Made by a program: the position numbers and the translations under genes. A stretch of 64,000 bases of DNA, from NCBI RefSeq assembly GCF_029265695.1, contig NZ_JAJUHW010000011.1, positions 1 to 64,000 of the forward strand, in the 5' to 3' direction. The notes under the pieces were generated by a model. The model was not told where the DNA came from, made no database searches, and saw only the letters and a list, made by a program, of their open reading frames with translations. This document shows positions 50,949 to 61,036 of the stretch, one piece after another; positions within the stretch are counted from its first letter, which is position 1; each line of letters starts with the position of its first letter. This stretch comes from Gracilinema caldarium (GTDB lineage Bacteria > Spirochaetota > Spirochaetia > Treponematales > Breznakiellaceae).

Positions 50949-52439
50949 CAGGATATACCTGCCCAGATCCTGATCCACCACCAAACCTTTCAGTTTTTCA
51001 TCCACATATGCTTCCGTAATCGGGATAGAAGCCGGCGCAATATCCGGAGCCTCAAAGGACACTTCTTCCAAAAGGGCCTCCATAATCGTATGGAGCCGGC
51101 GAGCCCCGATGTTTTCGAGCCGTGAGTTCACCTCTTCTGCCAGAGCCGCAAGCCGTTCAATGGCCCCGGGGGTAAACTCGATGCTAATCCCTTCCACCGC
51201 AAGCAAATCCGTATATTGCTTAATAAGGGCATTTTTAGGTTCCGTAAGGATCCTGAGGAATTCATCTTTACCCAGGGATTCAAGCTCAACCCTCAGGGGA
51301 AACCGTCCCTGCAGTTCAGGAATGAGATCCGAAGGCTTGCTTACGTTAAATGCTCCGGCGCCAATAAAGAGAATATGGCTTGTGTCCACCGGGCCCCACT
51401 TGGTATTCACCACTGAGCCTTCCACAATGGGCAGTATATCCCGCTGCACACCTTCCCGGGACACATCAGGGCCGCTTGATTGGCCTCCCTTGGCGGCGAT
51501 TTTGTCGATTTCGTCAATAAACACAATGCCGGTTTCTTCAACCCGCCGGCGGGCTTCTTCGGTCATCCGGTCCCGATCTATCAATTTTTCTGCTTCTTCC
51601 GCTACAAGGATTTCCCGGGCCCGCTTTACGGTCACAACCTTTTTCTTTTTTCCGCCGCCAAACATACCAACGATACCGGACAGGCTGTTTTCCAGGTCTT
51701 CCATGCCAGGCCCCCCCAGTATTTCCATTGCGGGGATCTGGGGCGCCTGCTGTACCATGATTTCCACGGTGCGGTCTTCTAGTTTTCCTTCCCGGAGCAT
51801 GGTTCTCAGTTTTTCTCGACTTTGGTTTTCCGTCGCCCCTGCATTTCCACTTTCCAGACCGCGGGGAAGCTCCTGTTGTATTTCTGCTGAGATAGCACCC
51901 TCTCCGCCCGGTCCGCCTTGCACAGAAGACTTTTGGGGCATGGGGTTAAATAAATTGGCAAACAAATTGGTCGATCCGCCCGGAGCCTTATTGGAACCGG
52001 GAAGCAAAAGATCCAGAAGGAGTTCTTCAGCCCGCCGTTCGGCTTCAGCCTTAACCTGGTCCTGCATCTCTTGCTTTACCATTTGTACGCCCGCAGCCAT
52101 GAGGTCCCGGATCATCGATTCCACATCCCGACCGACATAACCCACTTCGGTGTATTTGGTGGCCTCTACTTTAATAAAGGGAGCCCCAGCGAGCTTTGCC
52201 AGCCTCCGAGCAATTTCAGTCTTACCGACACCGGTGGGCCCGATCATCAATATATTTTTTGGTGCAATATCTTCCCGTAATTCGGCGGGCAGCTTAAGGC
52301 GGCGAACCCGATTCCTCAGGGCTACCGCTACCGCCCGTTTTGCCTTTTTTTGCCCAATGATATACTTATCCAGTTCTGCAACAATCTGCCGGGGAGTAAG
52401 CACATCCTTTCCAATTTTATCAAACGTAATATCTTTCAT
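50946..52439 (-). CDS. hslU: HslU (ClpY), ATPase of the HslUV protease
   Basis: AAA+ unfoldase of 497 aa. Walker A GPTGVGKTEIARRL and the pore motif GYVGRDVESM are present, Walker B is in IVFIDEIDKIA, and sensor 2 is in GARRLHTIMEAL. The I-domain (about 130-285) is longer than in E. coli and includes a Gly/Pro-rich linker (SSVQGGPGGEGAI) and a basic GGGKKKKVV patch. It starts 2 nt after hslV. Confidence 0.95.
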   Translation of the reverse strand: MKDITFDKIGKDVLTPRQIVAELDKYIIGQKKAKRAVAVALRNRVRRLKLPAELREDIAPKNILMIGPTGVGKTEIARRLAKLAGAPFIKVEATKYTEVGYVGRDVESMIRDLMAAGVQMVKQEMQDQVKAEAERRAEELLLDLLLPGSNKAPGGSTNLFANLFNPMPQKSSVQGGPGGEGAISAEIQQELPRGLESGNAGATENQSREKLRTMLREGKLEDRTVEIMVQQAPQIPAMEILGGPGMEDLENSLSGIVGMFGGGKKKKVVTVKRAREILVAEEAEKLIDRDRMTEEARRRVEETGIVFIDEIDKIAAKGGQSSGPDVSREGVQRDILPIVEGSVVNTKWGPVDTSHILFIGAGAFNVSKPSDLIPELQGRFPLRVELESLGKDEFLRILTEPKNALIKQYTDLLAVEGISIEFTPGAIERLAALAEEVNSRLENIGARRLHTIMEALLEEVSFEAPDIAPASIPITEAYVDEKLKGLVVDQDLGRYIL

Positions 52440-52441
52440 GC

Positions 52442-52975
52442 TTAATTCAGTTCCTCTACAGTGATTTGATCATTGGTATATATGCAGATAGAGCCCGCGA
52501 TTTTAAGGCTCTTTTCTGCAATTTCACGGGCACCCATGGTGCTGCCGTCCAGATAGGCTAAAGCCGCTGCGTAGGCATAGGGACCGCCTGAACCGATAGC
52601 AAGGGCGGCATCCGACGGTTCAATCACATCGCCGGTGCCTGATATGAGCAGTGTTCTTGTCTTGTCCGCCACAATAAGCATGGCCTCAAGACGCCGCAAA
52701 GCCCGATCCATCCGCCAGTCCTTGGCCAACTCTACCGCAGAACGCTGAAGGTCGCCGTTGTATTCCTTAAGTTTTGCCTCAAAGCGTTCAAAGAGAGTAA
52801 ACGCGTCGGCCGTCGCGCCAGCAAAACCGCAGAGGACCTTGCCGTCATACATGCGGCGTACCTTGCGGGCATTGTTTTTCATCACCGTATTTCCTGCGGT
52901 TACCTGGCCGTCGCCCGCCATGGCAACCTTGCCGTCCCGGCGGACCGCGATAACTGTAGTGCTTCTAATTTTCAT
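52442..52975 (-). CDS. hslV: HslV (ClpQ) proteasome-like peptidase with a short propeptide
   Basis: 177-aa N-terminal-nucleophile protease of the HslUV complex. [21 protein letters not shown] matches the E. coli N terminus, where Thr1 follows the initiator Met. Here MKIRS precedes it, so five residues must be removed to free the catalytic Thr6. [14 protein letters not shown] is also conserved. Its ATG overlaps the xerC stop (ATGA). Confidence 0.95.
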   Translation of the reverse strand: MKIRSTTVIAVRRDGKVAMAGDGQVTAGNTVMKNNARKVRRMYDGKVLCGFAGATADAFTLFERFEAKLKEYNGDLQRSAVELAKDWRMDRALRRLEAMLIVADKTRTLLISGTGDVIEPSDAALAIGSGGPYAYAAALAYLDGSTMGAREIAEKSLKIAGSICIYTNDQITVEELN

Positions 52976-53880
52976 CGTGCCGATCCTTTCCGCATCCCAT
53001 GGGGATGGGCTTTTTTGTATATTCGTTTAAGGCCTTCCATATCTACATGGGTGTACCGTTGGGTAGTAGAAAGACTTGCGTGTCCAAGAAGTTCCTGAAC
53101 CATCCGGACATCGCAGCCAGCGTTTACCAGGTGGGTCGCAAAACTGTGCCGCAAAGAGTGGGGATGGATAGGTTTGTCCAAGCCCGACCGTTCAGCATAT
53201 TTCCCGATAATCCAACGAATACCGGGGACAGAGAGGGGACCTCCATTTCTGTTGATAAAAAGCCGATCCGTACTGATCGCCCTGTTCACCCTGTGTTCCC
53301 TGCTCTGCAGGTATTGGGCAAGGGCTTCCCGGCCTTCATCGGAGAAAAACACCTGCCGTTCCTTATCGCCCTTACCGAGTACCCAGGCACCAGAAAGATC
53401 CCGGTCCAGATCCTGAACCCTCAGGTTAGCGACTTCAGAAATCCGGAGTCCCGCCGAATACATGACCATAATAAGCGCCTTGTCACGTTCGGGCCATAAA
53501 ATCCCCGCTGTATCGGGAAGCTCCGCAAATCGAGCCATTTCCCCTTCCCATAAAAAGGTAGGGAGCTGTTTTGGGGACTTAAGGTTCCGCAGTTCTGACG
53601 TAGGATCGTCGGACCGGAATTTAAACCGATAGAGATACCGGTAAAAGCCCCGTACAGAAGAGAGGGCCCTATTAATAGAAACAGCGGCAGCTCCTTCAGC
53701 CGAAAGGTCCGCAATAAAACTCTGCACTTCATAGGGACTGGCGACTTCCACTGTGATATTGTGATTGGCACAGTATTGAGCAAATCGCTCTAGATCCCGG
53801 CTGTAAGCATCAAGAGTTCTGGGAGATACGGCCCGTACGGTACGAAGATATTCAAGATACTCTTCAATCTTCTCCGTCAT
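52972..53880 (-). CDS. xerC: Tyrosine recombinase XerC
   Basis: 302-aa site-specific recombinase for resolving chromosome dimers at dif. The N-terminal SAM-like domain ([19 protein letters not shown]) is followed by the catalytic domain: Arg in AGLRISEV, Lys in GKGDKERQV, HxxR in [13 protein letters not shown], His in [11 protein letters not shown] and nucleophile Tyr in RYTHV. ATG at 53880 (MTEKIEEY) has GGGAG 5 nt upstream and lies 17 nt inside topA; the longer frame is a topA shadow. Confidence 0.94.
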   Translation of the reverse strand: MTEKIEEYLEYLRTVRAVSPRTLDAYSRDLERFAQYCANHNITVEVASPYEVQSFIADLSAEGAAAVSINRALSSVRGFYRYLYRFKFRSDDPTSELRNLKSPKQLPTFLWEGEMARFAELPDTAGILWPERDKALIMVMYSAGLRISEVANLRVQDLDRDLSGAWVLGKGDKERQVFFSDEGREALAQYLQSREHRVNRAISTDRLFINRNGGPLSVPGIRWIIGKYAERSGLDKPIHPHSLRHSFATHLVNAGCDVRMVQELLGHASLSTTQRYTHVDMEGLKRIYKKAHPHGMRKGSAR

Positions 53881-56002
53881 GTTCACTCCCTGTCTCATCG
53901 TCAACACTGTGGAGATAATCACAGTCTGGATTGATACATGCCTTGTGGAATCCGTTTTTCTTGTCATATTTTTCTACCAAGAATTGACCGCATTTCGGAC
54001 AATTAATGGGCAGGGGCTTAAAATGGGTAATAAAATCGCAGTCCGGATACCGGGTACAGCCGTAAAATTCCTTGCCCCGGCCCTTATTTTTCCGCGCCAC
54101 AATATCTCCGGTGCAGCCCGGCCGAGGACACTTGGCCAGTGGAATGCTCTTGGTGTTTTTGCACTCCGGGAACCCCGAACAGGCAAGAAAATATCCAAAA
54201 CGGCCGAGTTTTTTTACCATTGGTTTTCCGCAGAGTTCGCAGGTAAAATCCGTTGGCTCATCCAGAGAACCCTTGTATGACTCAAAGCTTTGCTGTACAT
54301 CCTGAACCCGTTTAATAAAAGGATCATAAAATTCCCGGATCATCTGGGGCCAGCTCACCTGATTCTCTTCCACCAGGTCCAGTTTGTTTTCCATTGTAGC
54401 GGTAAAGCCCACATCCACCACATCGGGGAAGTACTCCACCAACATGTCGCAGATCATACGGCCCAGCATCGTCGGTACCAGCTGCTTGTTCGAACGGCTC
54501 ACATAGTACCGTTCCAGGAGCACTGAAATAATAGGCGCATAGGTTGATGGACGGCCAATGCCTTTTTCTTCCAGGGTCTTCACGATGGTGGCATCGGTGT
54601 AGCGGCTTGGGCCTTGGGTAAAATGCTGCTCAGGATAAAATTTTACAATCTCGAGCTGTTCTCCCACCGCAATTTCTGGCAAAGGATTTTCCTTTTCTTC
54701 CTTGCTGGTTAGCAGCTTAAGAACCCGATAAAATCCCTTATCCACCAGCTTTGAACCGGAAATCCGGAAGATCCCATCGCCGCACGCAATATCCAGGCTT
54801 ATGGTTTTAGACCGGGCTGGTTTCATTTGACTTGAAACAAAACGTTCCCAAATAATCGTATAAAGCCTCAGCTGATCCCTGGTGAGATAATCCTTAACCG
54901 AATCGGGGGTATAGGTCACATAGGTCGGCCGGATCGCTTCATGGGCATCCTGAGCTTTTTTCTCAATAGTATAGGATACAGCTTCTTCGGGCAGTTCCTT
55001 AGGATAGTGTTCGGTAATCCAGGAACGGACATCGTTTAAGGCAGCTTGGGAAATACGGACCGAATCGGTACGCATATAGGTGATAAGACCCACTCGGCTG
55101 TTTCCGATATTTACACCCTCGTAGAGCTGCTGGGCTATCTGCATAGTTTTCTTGCTCGTAAAGCCTAGACGGTTTGCCGCCGCTTGTTGCAGCTTAGAGG
55201 TAGTAAAGGGCGGTTTCGGCCTAATTGATTTTTCGCTTTCCTTGCGGTCCACAACTTCTGCTTTGGCCTGTTGCAGCTGTCCGATAAGTTCCTTTACCGC
55301 ACCTTCGTTCGGCAATACCGGTTTTTCGCCCTTCCAGGATACAAGCTGGGCGGTAAAAGCCGCTTTCCCCTTCTTAAAATCCGCGTCCAGCGTCCAGTAT
55401 TCTTCGGGAATAAAGGATTCTACTTCTTTTTCTCGGTCGCAAATAAGCCTTAAGGCTACCGACTGGACACGGCCTGCGGAAAGGCCATTCTTTACCTTTT
55501 TCCAGAGCAGGGGAGAAAGATTATAACCCACCAGACGGTCTAAAACCCGCCGGGCCTTCTGAGCATTCACCAGAGCTTCGTTTATATCTGCAGGCTCGAC
55601 CACCGCTTCTTTTATAGCGACCGGAGTAATTTCATTAAAAACAATCCGTTTTATCGGAGTGGCACCGCTTTTTGCCTGTATGGCGTTTCGCAGATGGTAG
55701 GCAATAGCCTCCCCTTCCCGGTCATTATCGCTTGCCAGCAGCACCAAAGACGCCTTCTTTGCATCTGTCTGCAGTTCTTTGAGCAGCTTTGCCCTGCCGC
55801 GCACGGTAATGTATTCCGGTTCAAAGTTATGGTCCACATCGATAGCCAACCGAGATTTAGGAAGGTCAATGAGATGCCCCATGGAAGCCTTAACAGTATA
55901 ATCGGCGCCTAAGTATTTCTCTATGGTTTTTGCTTTTGCCGGAGATTCAACAATAACCAGGGTCTTGCCCTTAGATTCCTTCTTTTTGGTTCCTGTTGCC
56001 AT
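53864..56002 (-). CDS. topA: DNA topoisomerase I
   Basis: Type IA topoisomerase of 712 aa that relaxes negative supercoils. Toprim begins KTLVIVESPAKAKTIEKYLG with DNDREGEAIAYHL; the catalytic Tyr lies in VGLITYMRTDSVRIS. Three four-Cys zinc fingers end the protein (CELCGKP...C...C, CPRPGCTG...C...C, CPKCGQF...C...C). The ATG at 56002 is 6 nt after GAGGAG; the ATG immediately before is equally in frame. The gene is directly after dprA. Confidence 0.97.
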   Translation of the reverse strand: MATGTKKKESKGKTLVIVESPAKAKTIEKYLGADYTVKASMGHLIDLPKSRLAIDVDHNFEPEYITVRGRAKLLKELQTDAKKASLVLLASDNDREGEAIAYHLRNAIQAKSGATPIKRIVFNEITPVAIKEAVVEPADINEALVNAQKARRVLDRLVGYNLSPLLWKKVKNGLSAGRVQSVALRLICDREKEVESFIPEEYWTLDADFKKGKAAFTAQLVSWKGEKPVLPNEGAVKELIGQLQQAKAEVVDRKESEKSIRPKPPFTTSKLQQAAANRLGFTSKKTMQIAQQLYEGVNIGNSRVGLITYMRTDSVRISQAALNDVRSWITEHYPKELPEEAVSYTIEKKAQDAHEAIRPTYVTYTPDSVKDYLTRDQLRLYTIIWERFVSSQMKPARSKTISLDIACGDGIFRISGSKLVDKGFYRVLKLLTSKEEKENPLPEIAVGEQLEIVKFYPEQHFTQGPSRYTDATIVKTLEEKGIGRPSTYAPIISVLLERYYVSRSNKQLVPTMLGRMICDMLVEYFPDVVDVGFTATMENKLDLVEENQVSWPQMIREFYDPFIKRVQDVQQSFESYKGSLDEPTDFTCELCGKPMVKKLGRFGYFLACSGFPECKNTKSIPLAKCPRPGCTGDIVARKNKGRGKEFYGCTRYPDCDFITHFKPLPINCPKCGQFLVEKYDKKNGFHKACINPDCDYLHSVDDETGSEHDGED

Positions 56003-56005
56003 CAT

Positions 56006-56905
56006 TTACTCCTCTTGCGCTGTTTCATTCATAACCTGATTCCATTCGTTAAAAAGAGCCTGCACTGAATCAATATATATAGCTCCGTCTTCTGCCAGAG
56101 TTCTTCCACCCTGGCCTTGAGGGCTGGTACGGCACACCGAACCTATCCACACTTCACGTCCCTGATCAAGGGCAAATTGGGCTGTTATGAGAGAACCTGA
56201 ATGCTCAGGAGCTTCTACCACAATAGTATCCCTTGCAAAGCCAGCGATAATACGGTTTCGCTCAGGGAAATGCCACTTGTAAGGGGGAACACCCGGTGGA
56301 TATTCGCTTATGAGGCAGCCACCATTTTGGAAGATTCTTAAAGCCAAGGCTCTATTTGAAACAGGATATACAGAGTCAAGGCCGTTGCCCAATACCGCCA
56401 CTGTTTTTCCCCCGCCTTCCAGATTTCCCCGATGGGCCATGCTATCAATACCTCGAGCAAGACCGGACACAACAGCAATACCCTTACTACCAAGGTCAAA
56501 ACCAAACGTATATGCCTGGGTGCGGCCAGCTCCGGTAGGGTTTCTCGTGCCAACCACAGCAACCATGGGCTGCTCCGGATCCGGGAGTACTCCCCGATAA
56601 TACAGAATTAGTGGAGGATCTGCCAATTCAGTTAGAAGCGGCGGATATGCGACATCTCCATAAGGCACCGCATTAACCGAACGCTTCATATAATGTTCCA
56701 ACTGTTTATGAGCCCTATCTACAAGCTGCTCTGCATTCCACTGGGAACTCTGTAAAGGTCTTTCCAGCAATGCTTCGATATCAGAACCTTTCAGAGAACA
56801 GAATTGAGCAGTCGATCCAATATGAATAAATAGCCGAAGCTGTTCTTGTTTTTTTAGACCGGTGAGAAGTGTTAAACTCTGGGCCAAAACAAGAGCTTCA
56901 TTCAT
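56006..56905 (-). CDS. dprA: DNA-processing protein DprA
   Basis: 299-aa RecA-loading protein for single-stranded DNA. The Rossmann-like core is conserved: VAVVGTRNPTGAGR, GIAVVSGLARGIDSMAH, GKTVAVLGNGLDSVYP, LISEYPPG and PERNRIIAGFARDTIVVEA. ATG at 56905 (MNEALVLAQ) overlaps the TPR gene by 8 nt; the longer frame to 56962 lies within that gene. Confidence 0.94.
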   Translation of the reverse strand: MNEALVLAQSLTLLTGLKKQEQLRLFIHIGSTAQFCSLKGSDIEALLERPLQSSQWNAEQLVDRAHKQLEHYMKRSVNAVPYGDVAYPPLLTELADPPLILYYRGVLPDPEQPMVAVVGTRNPTGAGRTQAYTFGFDLGSKGIAVVSGLARGIDSMAHRGNLEGGGKTVAVLGNGLDSVYPVSNRALALRIFQNGGCLISEYPPGVPPYKWHFPERNRIIAGFARDTIVVEAPEHSGSLITAQFALDQGREVWIGSVCRTSPQGQGGRTLAEDGAIYIDSVQALFNEWNQVMNETAQEE

Positions 56906-57620
56906 AGAGACGATCCAATATGGTTTTCTTGTTGTTTTCCGCTTCGGCTTTTTTCGAAGCATCCTTGGTAATGGATATAATCTTGTCGTACAGGGCCGCC
57001 GCTTCTTTTAGGTTCCCGGTCACAAAATAGGCTCTGGCAAGAATAAACATGGCATCCACGTCCCTGGTCTGCAATTCGAGATACCTTGTAAGATAGGGGA
57101 TTGCAGCTTCAGGCTTATCCAATTCAAAAACATAGAGTACCCCAATGGCATAGAGCGGACGGGCATACTTTTTATCCAGTTCTATGGCACGAAGATGGGC
57201 TGCCTCGGCCTGGGCAAAGAGGCTCGACTTTTCTTTTCCGTAGGTAGACTTAGCCAGTATCGAAGAGGATAAACCATAAAGATAATGGAGTGTCGCATCC
57301 TCTGGCATAAGCCGAATTGCCTTCTGGAGCGTTTCTATGGCTTCTCCATATAATTTTCTGTCCATAAGACGGACTGATAAAATTTTCCAGTAAATGCCAA
57401 CCTGGGCTACATCCCGGCTATACATCTCTATCCGGTCACCATAGGTAGCAATCGCTTTTTTTAGCCCCTCGATTGTTTCAGGCGGAGCACCGCCGCTGCC
57501 CATTTCGGAGATGCGAACCGCGAGGGCACCCCAGCTGGCGTTTCTCCGGATCAAATAGCCCCCCAGGGCAAAGATCACAATACAAACCAATACCACTATC
57601 AGGATCCAAACTTTTTTCAT
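56898..57620 (-). CDS. Membrane-anchored TPR protein
   Basis: 240 aa with an N-terminal transmembrane helix (VWILIVVLVCIVIFALGGYL) and about four tetratricopeptide-like repeats (GEAIETLQKAIRLMPEDATLHYLYG, EAAHLRAIELDKKYARPLYAIG, EAAIPYLTRYLELQTRDVDAMFILA, LKEAAALYDKIISIT). Most of it faces the periplasm by the positive-inside rule. Placement between xerD and dprA in the division cluster is characteristic of treponemes; its partner is unknown. Its ATG overlaps the xerD stop. Confidence 0.8.
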   Translation of the reverse strand: MKKVWILIVVLVCIVIFALGGYLIRRNASWGALAVRISEMGSGGAPPETIEGLKKAIATYGDRIEMYSRDVAQVGIYWKILSVRLMDRKLYGEAIETLQKAIRLMPEDATLHYLYGLSSSILAKSTYGKEKSSLFAQAEAAHLRAIELDKKYARPLYAIGVLYVFELDKPEAAIPYLTRYLELQTRDVDAMFILARAYFVTGNLKEAAALYDKIISITKDASKKAEAENNKKTILDRLYE

Positions 57621-58519
57621 TCCATGTACCCCCGAAGTTTGGGAACAAAACGACGATGCTGCTCCCGGAGCACCGCATTATCCACATGGGTATATATCTG
57701 AGTGGTTGTTAAATCCGCATGGCCCAGCAGTTCCTGAACAGACCGGAGATCCGCTCCTCCTGCAAGCAGTTCTGTGGCAAAACTATGACGAAGTGTATGC
57801 AGTTTAGAACTAATGCCTAAAGCAGCAGCAAGTTGGGCGTAATTTTTCCATATTCCCTTACGGGAAAGTCGTTTGCCCCGTCGGCTTATAAAAAGAGCCC
57901 TATTCTTAATATGACGGGCAAGCTGGGGCCGGCTTTCATTAAGATAGCGTTTGAGCCATGCTTCAGCTTCGCTTCCAAATGGAACAAGCCGCTCTTTGTT
58001 ACCCTTTCCTGAAACCCTCAAGACACCCTCGGAAAAATAAACATCCTGGATATTAAGATGAACCGCTTCTGAAATTCGCAACCCGCAGGAATAGACCAAT
58101 TCAAAAAGGGCCCTGTCCCTGACACCTCGGGGATTATCGAGGGGTATACTGGAGAGCAGGGCATCCACCGTCTCCCGGGCAAGTACCTTAGGTATTCGCT
58201 GCCTCTTTCGAGGAGCCTCCAAAAGGGCTGCGGGGTTATCCTGCCTGAGCCCTTGATCGAAAAGAAAACGGAAGAAAGACCTTAGGGCCGAAATAGCCTT
58301 TGCGACAGACCTGGAATCCAAAGCTTGAACATCCCTGCGAAATTCCAGATAGCGCTGCAAAACCTGAGCATCCAACTCTATTACATTTTGTTGTTCCCGC
58401 TCCGCCCAATCCAGCAAACGAGCTATTTCTGCTTCGTAGGTCTCAGCGGTGAGCGGAGATCTATGTTCAATCGCAAGAAGCCGGGAATGATAGGCTGAAA
58501 GCAAGGGGGCCCCATTCAT
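57617..58519 (-). CDS. xerD: Tyrosine recombinase XerD-like
   Basis: 300-aa second Xer recombinase. Catalytic residues: Arg in CGLRISEAVH, Lys in GKGNKERLV, HxxR in LHTLRHSFATELL, His in LLGHADLTTTQ, Tyr in IYTHV. Two Xer genes within 6 kb (this and 52972-53880) suggest the XerC/XerD pair. Which one is C or D cannot be fixed by eye; naming follows position. It starts 3 nt after ftsZ. Confidence 0.9.
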   Translation of the reverse strand: MNGAPLLSAYHSRLLAIEHRSPLTAETYEAEIARLLDWAEREQQNVIELDAQVLQRYLEFRRDVQALDSRSVAKAISALRSFFRFLFDQGLRQDNPAALLEAPRKRQRIPKVLARETVDALLSSIPLDNPRGVRDRALFELVYSCGLRISEAVHLNIQDVYFSEGVLRVSGKGNKERLVPFGSEAEAWLKRYLNESRPQLARHIKNRALFISRRGKRLSRKGIWKNYAQLAAALGISSKLHTLRHSFATELLAGGADLRSVQELLGHADLTTTQIYTHVDNAVLREQHRRFVPKLRGYME

Positions 58520-58522
58520 GAA

Positions 58523-59725
58523 TCAGTATTCCTTTTTTTCGGCCCTGGCTTTATCCGAACCAAGCAGTTCCTGGGCAAATTTCCGATCCCGGATTACCGT
58601 AGGAATATCAAGATCATCGTCTCCTAAGTTCCGGTGGCTTAGAAAATCGGAACTTTTCTTTCCCGTCATGGTCTGCCATTCATCGAAACGGATAAAATCA
58701 CTGTCGATGTTTCTTCCCTTTTCGGCCAATACGGTAGCCTTTGGTCCCGGCTTTGCCGCACCATTAAAACCGGTGGCAATGACTGTAACCTGCACTTTGT
58801 CCTGGAAGGTAGGATCCATAGCAGTACCGGAAATGATAATCGCATCCTCATCCGCATTGGCGGTAATAATCTGCACAATTTCCTGGTATTCGGTCAGCGT
58901 TAGGTCATCCCCACCGGTTACATTGACCAGGATACGACGGGAGCCTTCGATCCGGCAGTCTTCCAGCAGCGGATTATTGATTGCATTGGTTGCCGCATCG
59001 ACCGCTTTGTTTTCTCCAGTGCCGATTCCGATCCCCATCAAGGCATCACCCTGGCCTTCCATGGTACTGCGAACATCCGCAAAATCGATATTGATAATAC
59101 CCGGAATGGTAATGAGATCCGAAATACCCTGTACACCCTGACGGAGTACATCATCAGCAATGAGGAATGCATTTTTTATTGAAGTCTTTTTATCGACAAT
59201 CTTAAGTAGATGCTGATTAGGAATAACAATCAGTGTATCCACAGCCTGCCGCATTTTGGCAATACCTTCTTCGGCAAGACGCATTTTATACTTTCCTTCA
59301 AACTCAAAGGGCTTGGTGACCACGCCGACAGTTAAAGCTCCAAGTTCCTTAGCCACCGAAGCAATAACCGGTGCAGCTCCCGTACCGGTACCACCACCCA
59401 TGCCGGCGGTGATAAATACCATATCGGCCCCTTTAAGAGCATTGGCAATCATATCACGGTCTTCAAGCGCGGCCTTTTCACCAATTTCGGGCTTTCCGCC
59501 GGCTCCGAGACCAGAGGTTAGTTTAGATCCTATGGGCAGCTTGACTGGAGCATTAGAAAGTTCCAGGACCTGCTGATCCGTATTTGCAGCGATAAACTGG
59601 ACATTTTTAAGTCCGCATTCGATCATCCGGTTCACCGCATTAGATCCGCCGCCGCCTGCACCGATGACTTTAATTACTGTGGGACTCGGCCCATTGGTGC
59701 GTTCTTCCAGTACCTCAATATTCAT
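58523..59725 (-). CDS. ftsZ: Cell division protein FtsZ
   Basis: Tubulin-like GTPase of 400 aa that forms the division ring. [11 protein letters not shown], the tubulin signature [10 protein letters not shown] and NIDFADVR are intact. The C-terminal peptide [10 protein letters not shown], which binds FtsA, is present but followed by 15 more residues ([18 protein letters not shown]) instead of ending the protein. ATG at 59725 follows GGGGGGG. Confidence 0.97.
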   Translation of the reverse strand: MNIEVLEERTNGPSPTVIKVIGAGGGGSNAVNRMIECGLKNVQFIAANTDQQVLELSNAPVKLPIGSKLTSGLGAGGKPEIGEKAALEDRDMIANALKGADMVFITAGMGGGTGTGAAPVIASVAKELGALTVGVVTKPFEFEGKYKMRLAEEGIAKMRQAVDTLIVIPNQHLLKIVDKKTSIKNAFLIADDVLRQGVQGISDLITIPGIINIDFADVRSTMEGQGDALMGIGIGTGENKAVDAATNAINNPLLEDCRIEGSRRILVNVTGGDDLTLTEYQEIVQIITANADEDAIIISGTAMDPTFQDKVQVTVIATGFNGAAKPGPKATVLAEKGRNIDSDFIRFDEWQTMTGKKSSDFLSHRNLGDDDLDIPTVIRDRKFAQELLGSDKARAEKKEY

Positions 59726-59779
59726 ATTCCCCCCCCCAAAACCACTATTTTATCCGGTCCCCACCGGATGATACTATGA

Positions 59780-61036
59780 TTAGAAAAACTCTTTTTTAAG
59801 CCACTCCGCAAGTTTCGACACAAAGGACCCCTGGGTTCGCTCATGGTTCCGCGAGTCGCCCCGTTCCGATGGATGAAAAACCTCCCGGTCAGCGCCTTCT
59901 AACACAAGTCCCACCGCCGTCGCGTAGGTAGGATTACGATATTCCTCCACAAGACCTCCCACGGAAAGGGGAACGCCAACACGGACCGGCAGATTGAAGA
60001 TATGGGCGGCCAACTCAGCCACACCGACCAATTGAGAGCCCCCTCCGGTCAGCACAATGCCGCCCCCAAGGGGCCTTGCGAGGCTTAATTTGTCAATTTT
60101 TTCTTTAGCAAGATGAAATAATTCTTCTATCCGCGGCTGAATAATGCGCAGAATCTGCAGCCGGGGAATAGATACCGGCGGCCTACCACCCACACCGGGG
60201 ACTAGGACATCCTCTTCTCCATCTAAAAGACTTTCCCAGCAGCAACCGGCCTGAATTTTTATCTTTTCAGCCGATTCGTAGGAAATATTTTTAAGTATCG
60301 AAAGGTCGCTCGTAACCTGGGAACCTCCGACTGGAATGGTTGCAGTATAATAGGGGGCCCCTTCCGCGTAGACAAGAATATCCGTGGTGCCTCCTCCCAT
60401 ATCGATTAAGGCAACGCCAAGCTCCTTTTCTTCAGGGGTAAGGACTGCCCGGCCCGCGGCAAGAGATTGCAGGATCAGGTCCTGTACACGGAAACCAGCG
60501 CGGTTCACACATTTTACAAGATTTTGGGCCGATGTAACCGAACCGGTTATGATATGAACCTCCGCTTCGAGCCTGACACCGATCATATCTAATGGATTCC
60601 GAATGCCCTTTTGGTCATCCACAATATAGGTTTGGGGAATAACATGGAGCACCTGCCGATCCATGGGGATGACCACCGCCCGGGCCGCCTCGATGACCCG
60701 GTCAATATCGGCCTGCGCGATTTCCCTGGTTTCTCTATTTTTGCCGGTTACGGCTACGACACCGCGGGAATTTATGCCTTCTATGTGGGATCCGCCAATA
60801 CCGGTATAACATGCGTGGACTTCACGGCCGCTCATCATTTCAGCCGCTTCTATAGCCGCAGCTACGGAACGAAGGGTTGCTTCAATATTGACAACCACAC
60901 CTTTACGCAGACCCGTAGAAGGACTCGTTCCAATACCGGTTATCTCAAGAGTACCATATTCATTTCGTTCGCCAATAATGGCACATACCTTGGTCGTACC
61001 AATATCGAGTCCGACCACCAAATCTTCGCTAGCCAG
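59780..61036 (-). CDS. ftsA: Cell division protein FtsA (start uncertain, possibly CTG)
   Basis: Actin-like protein that tethers FtsZ to the membrane. VVGLDIGTTKVCAIIG is phosphate 1 and LIDMGGGTTDILVY phosphate 2, with the 1C domain between. The C-terminal LAEWLKKEFF is the amphipathic membrane helix. No ATG or GTG fits a normal start near the ftsQ end. AAGGAGG at 61049-61043 is 6 nt before CTG at 61036, giving 418 aa, the usual length. GTG at 61018 or TTG at 61021 would be about 21-24 nt from that site; ATG at 61090 would add 18 residues inside ftsQ. Confidence 0.93.
   Translation of the reverse strand: MASEDLVVGLDIGTTKVCAIIGERNEYGTLEITGIGTSPSTGLRKGVVVNIEATLRSVAAAIEAAEMMSGREVHACYTGIGGSHIEGINSRGVVAVTGKNRETREIAQADIDRVIEAARAVVIPMDRQVLHVIPQTYIVDDQKGIRNPLDMIGVRLEAEVHIITGSVTSAQNLVKCVNRAGFRVQDLILQSLAAGRAVLTPEEKELGVALIDMGGGTTDILVYAEGAPYYTATIPVGGSQVTSDLSILKNISYESAEKIKIQAGCCWESLLDGEEDVLVPGVGGRPPVSIPRLQILRIIQPRIEELFHLAKEKIDKLSLARPLGGGIVLTGGGSQLVGVAELAAHIFNLPVRVGVPLSVGGLVEEYRNPTYATAVGLVLEGADREVFHPSERGDSRNHERTQGSFVSKLAEWLKKEFF

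Noticed and set aside
51109-52140. 343-aa open frame on the plus strand
   Set aside because: Antisense to hslU, Ser/Arg-rich composition typical of a shadow frame.
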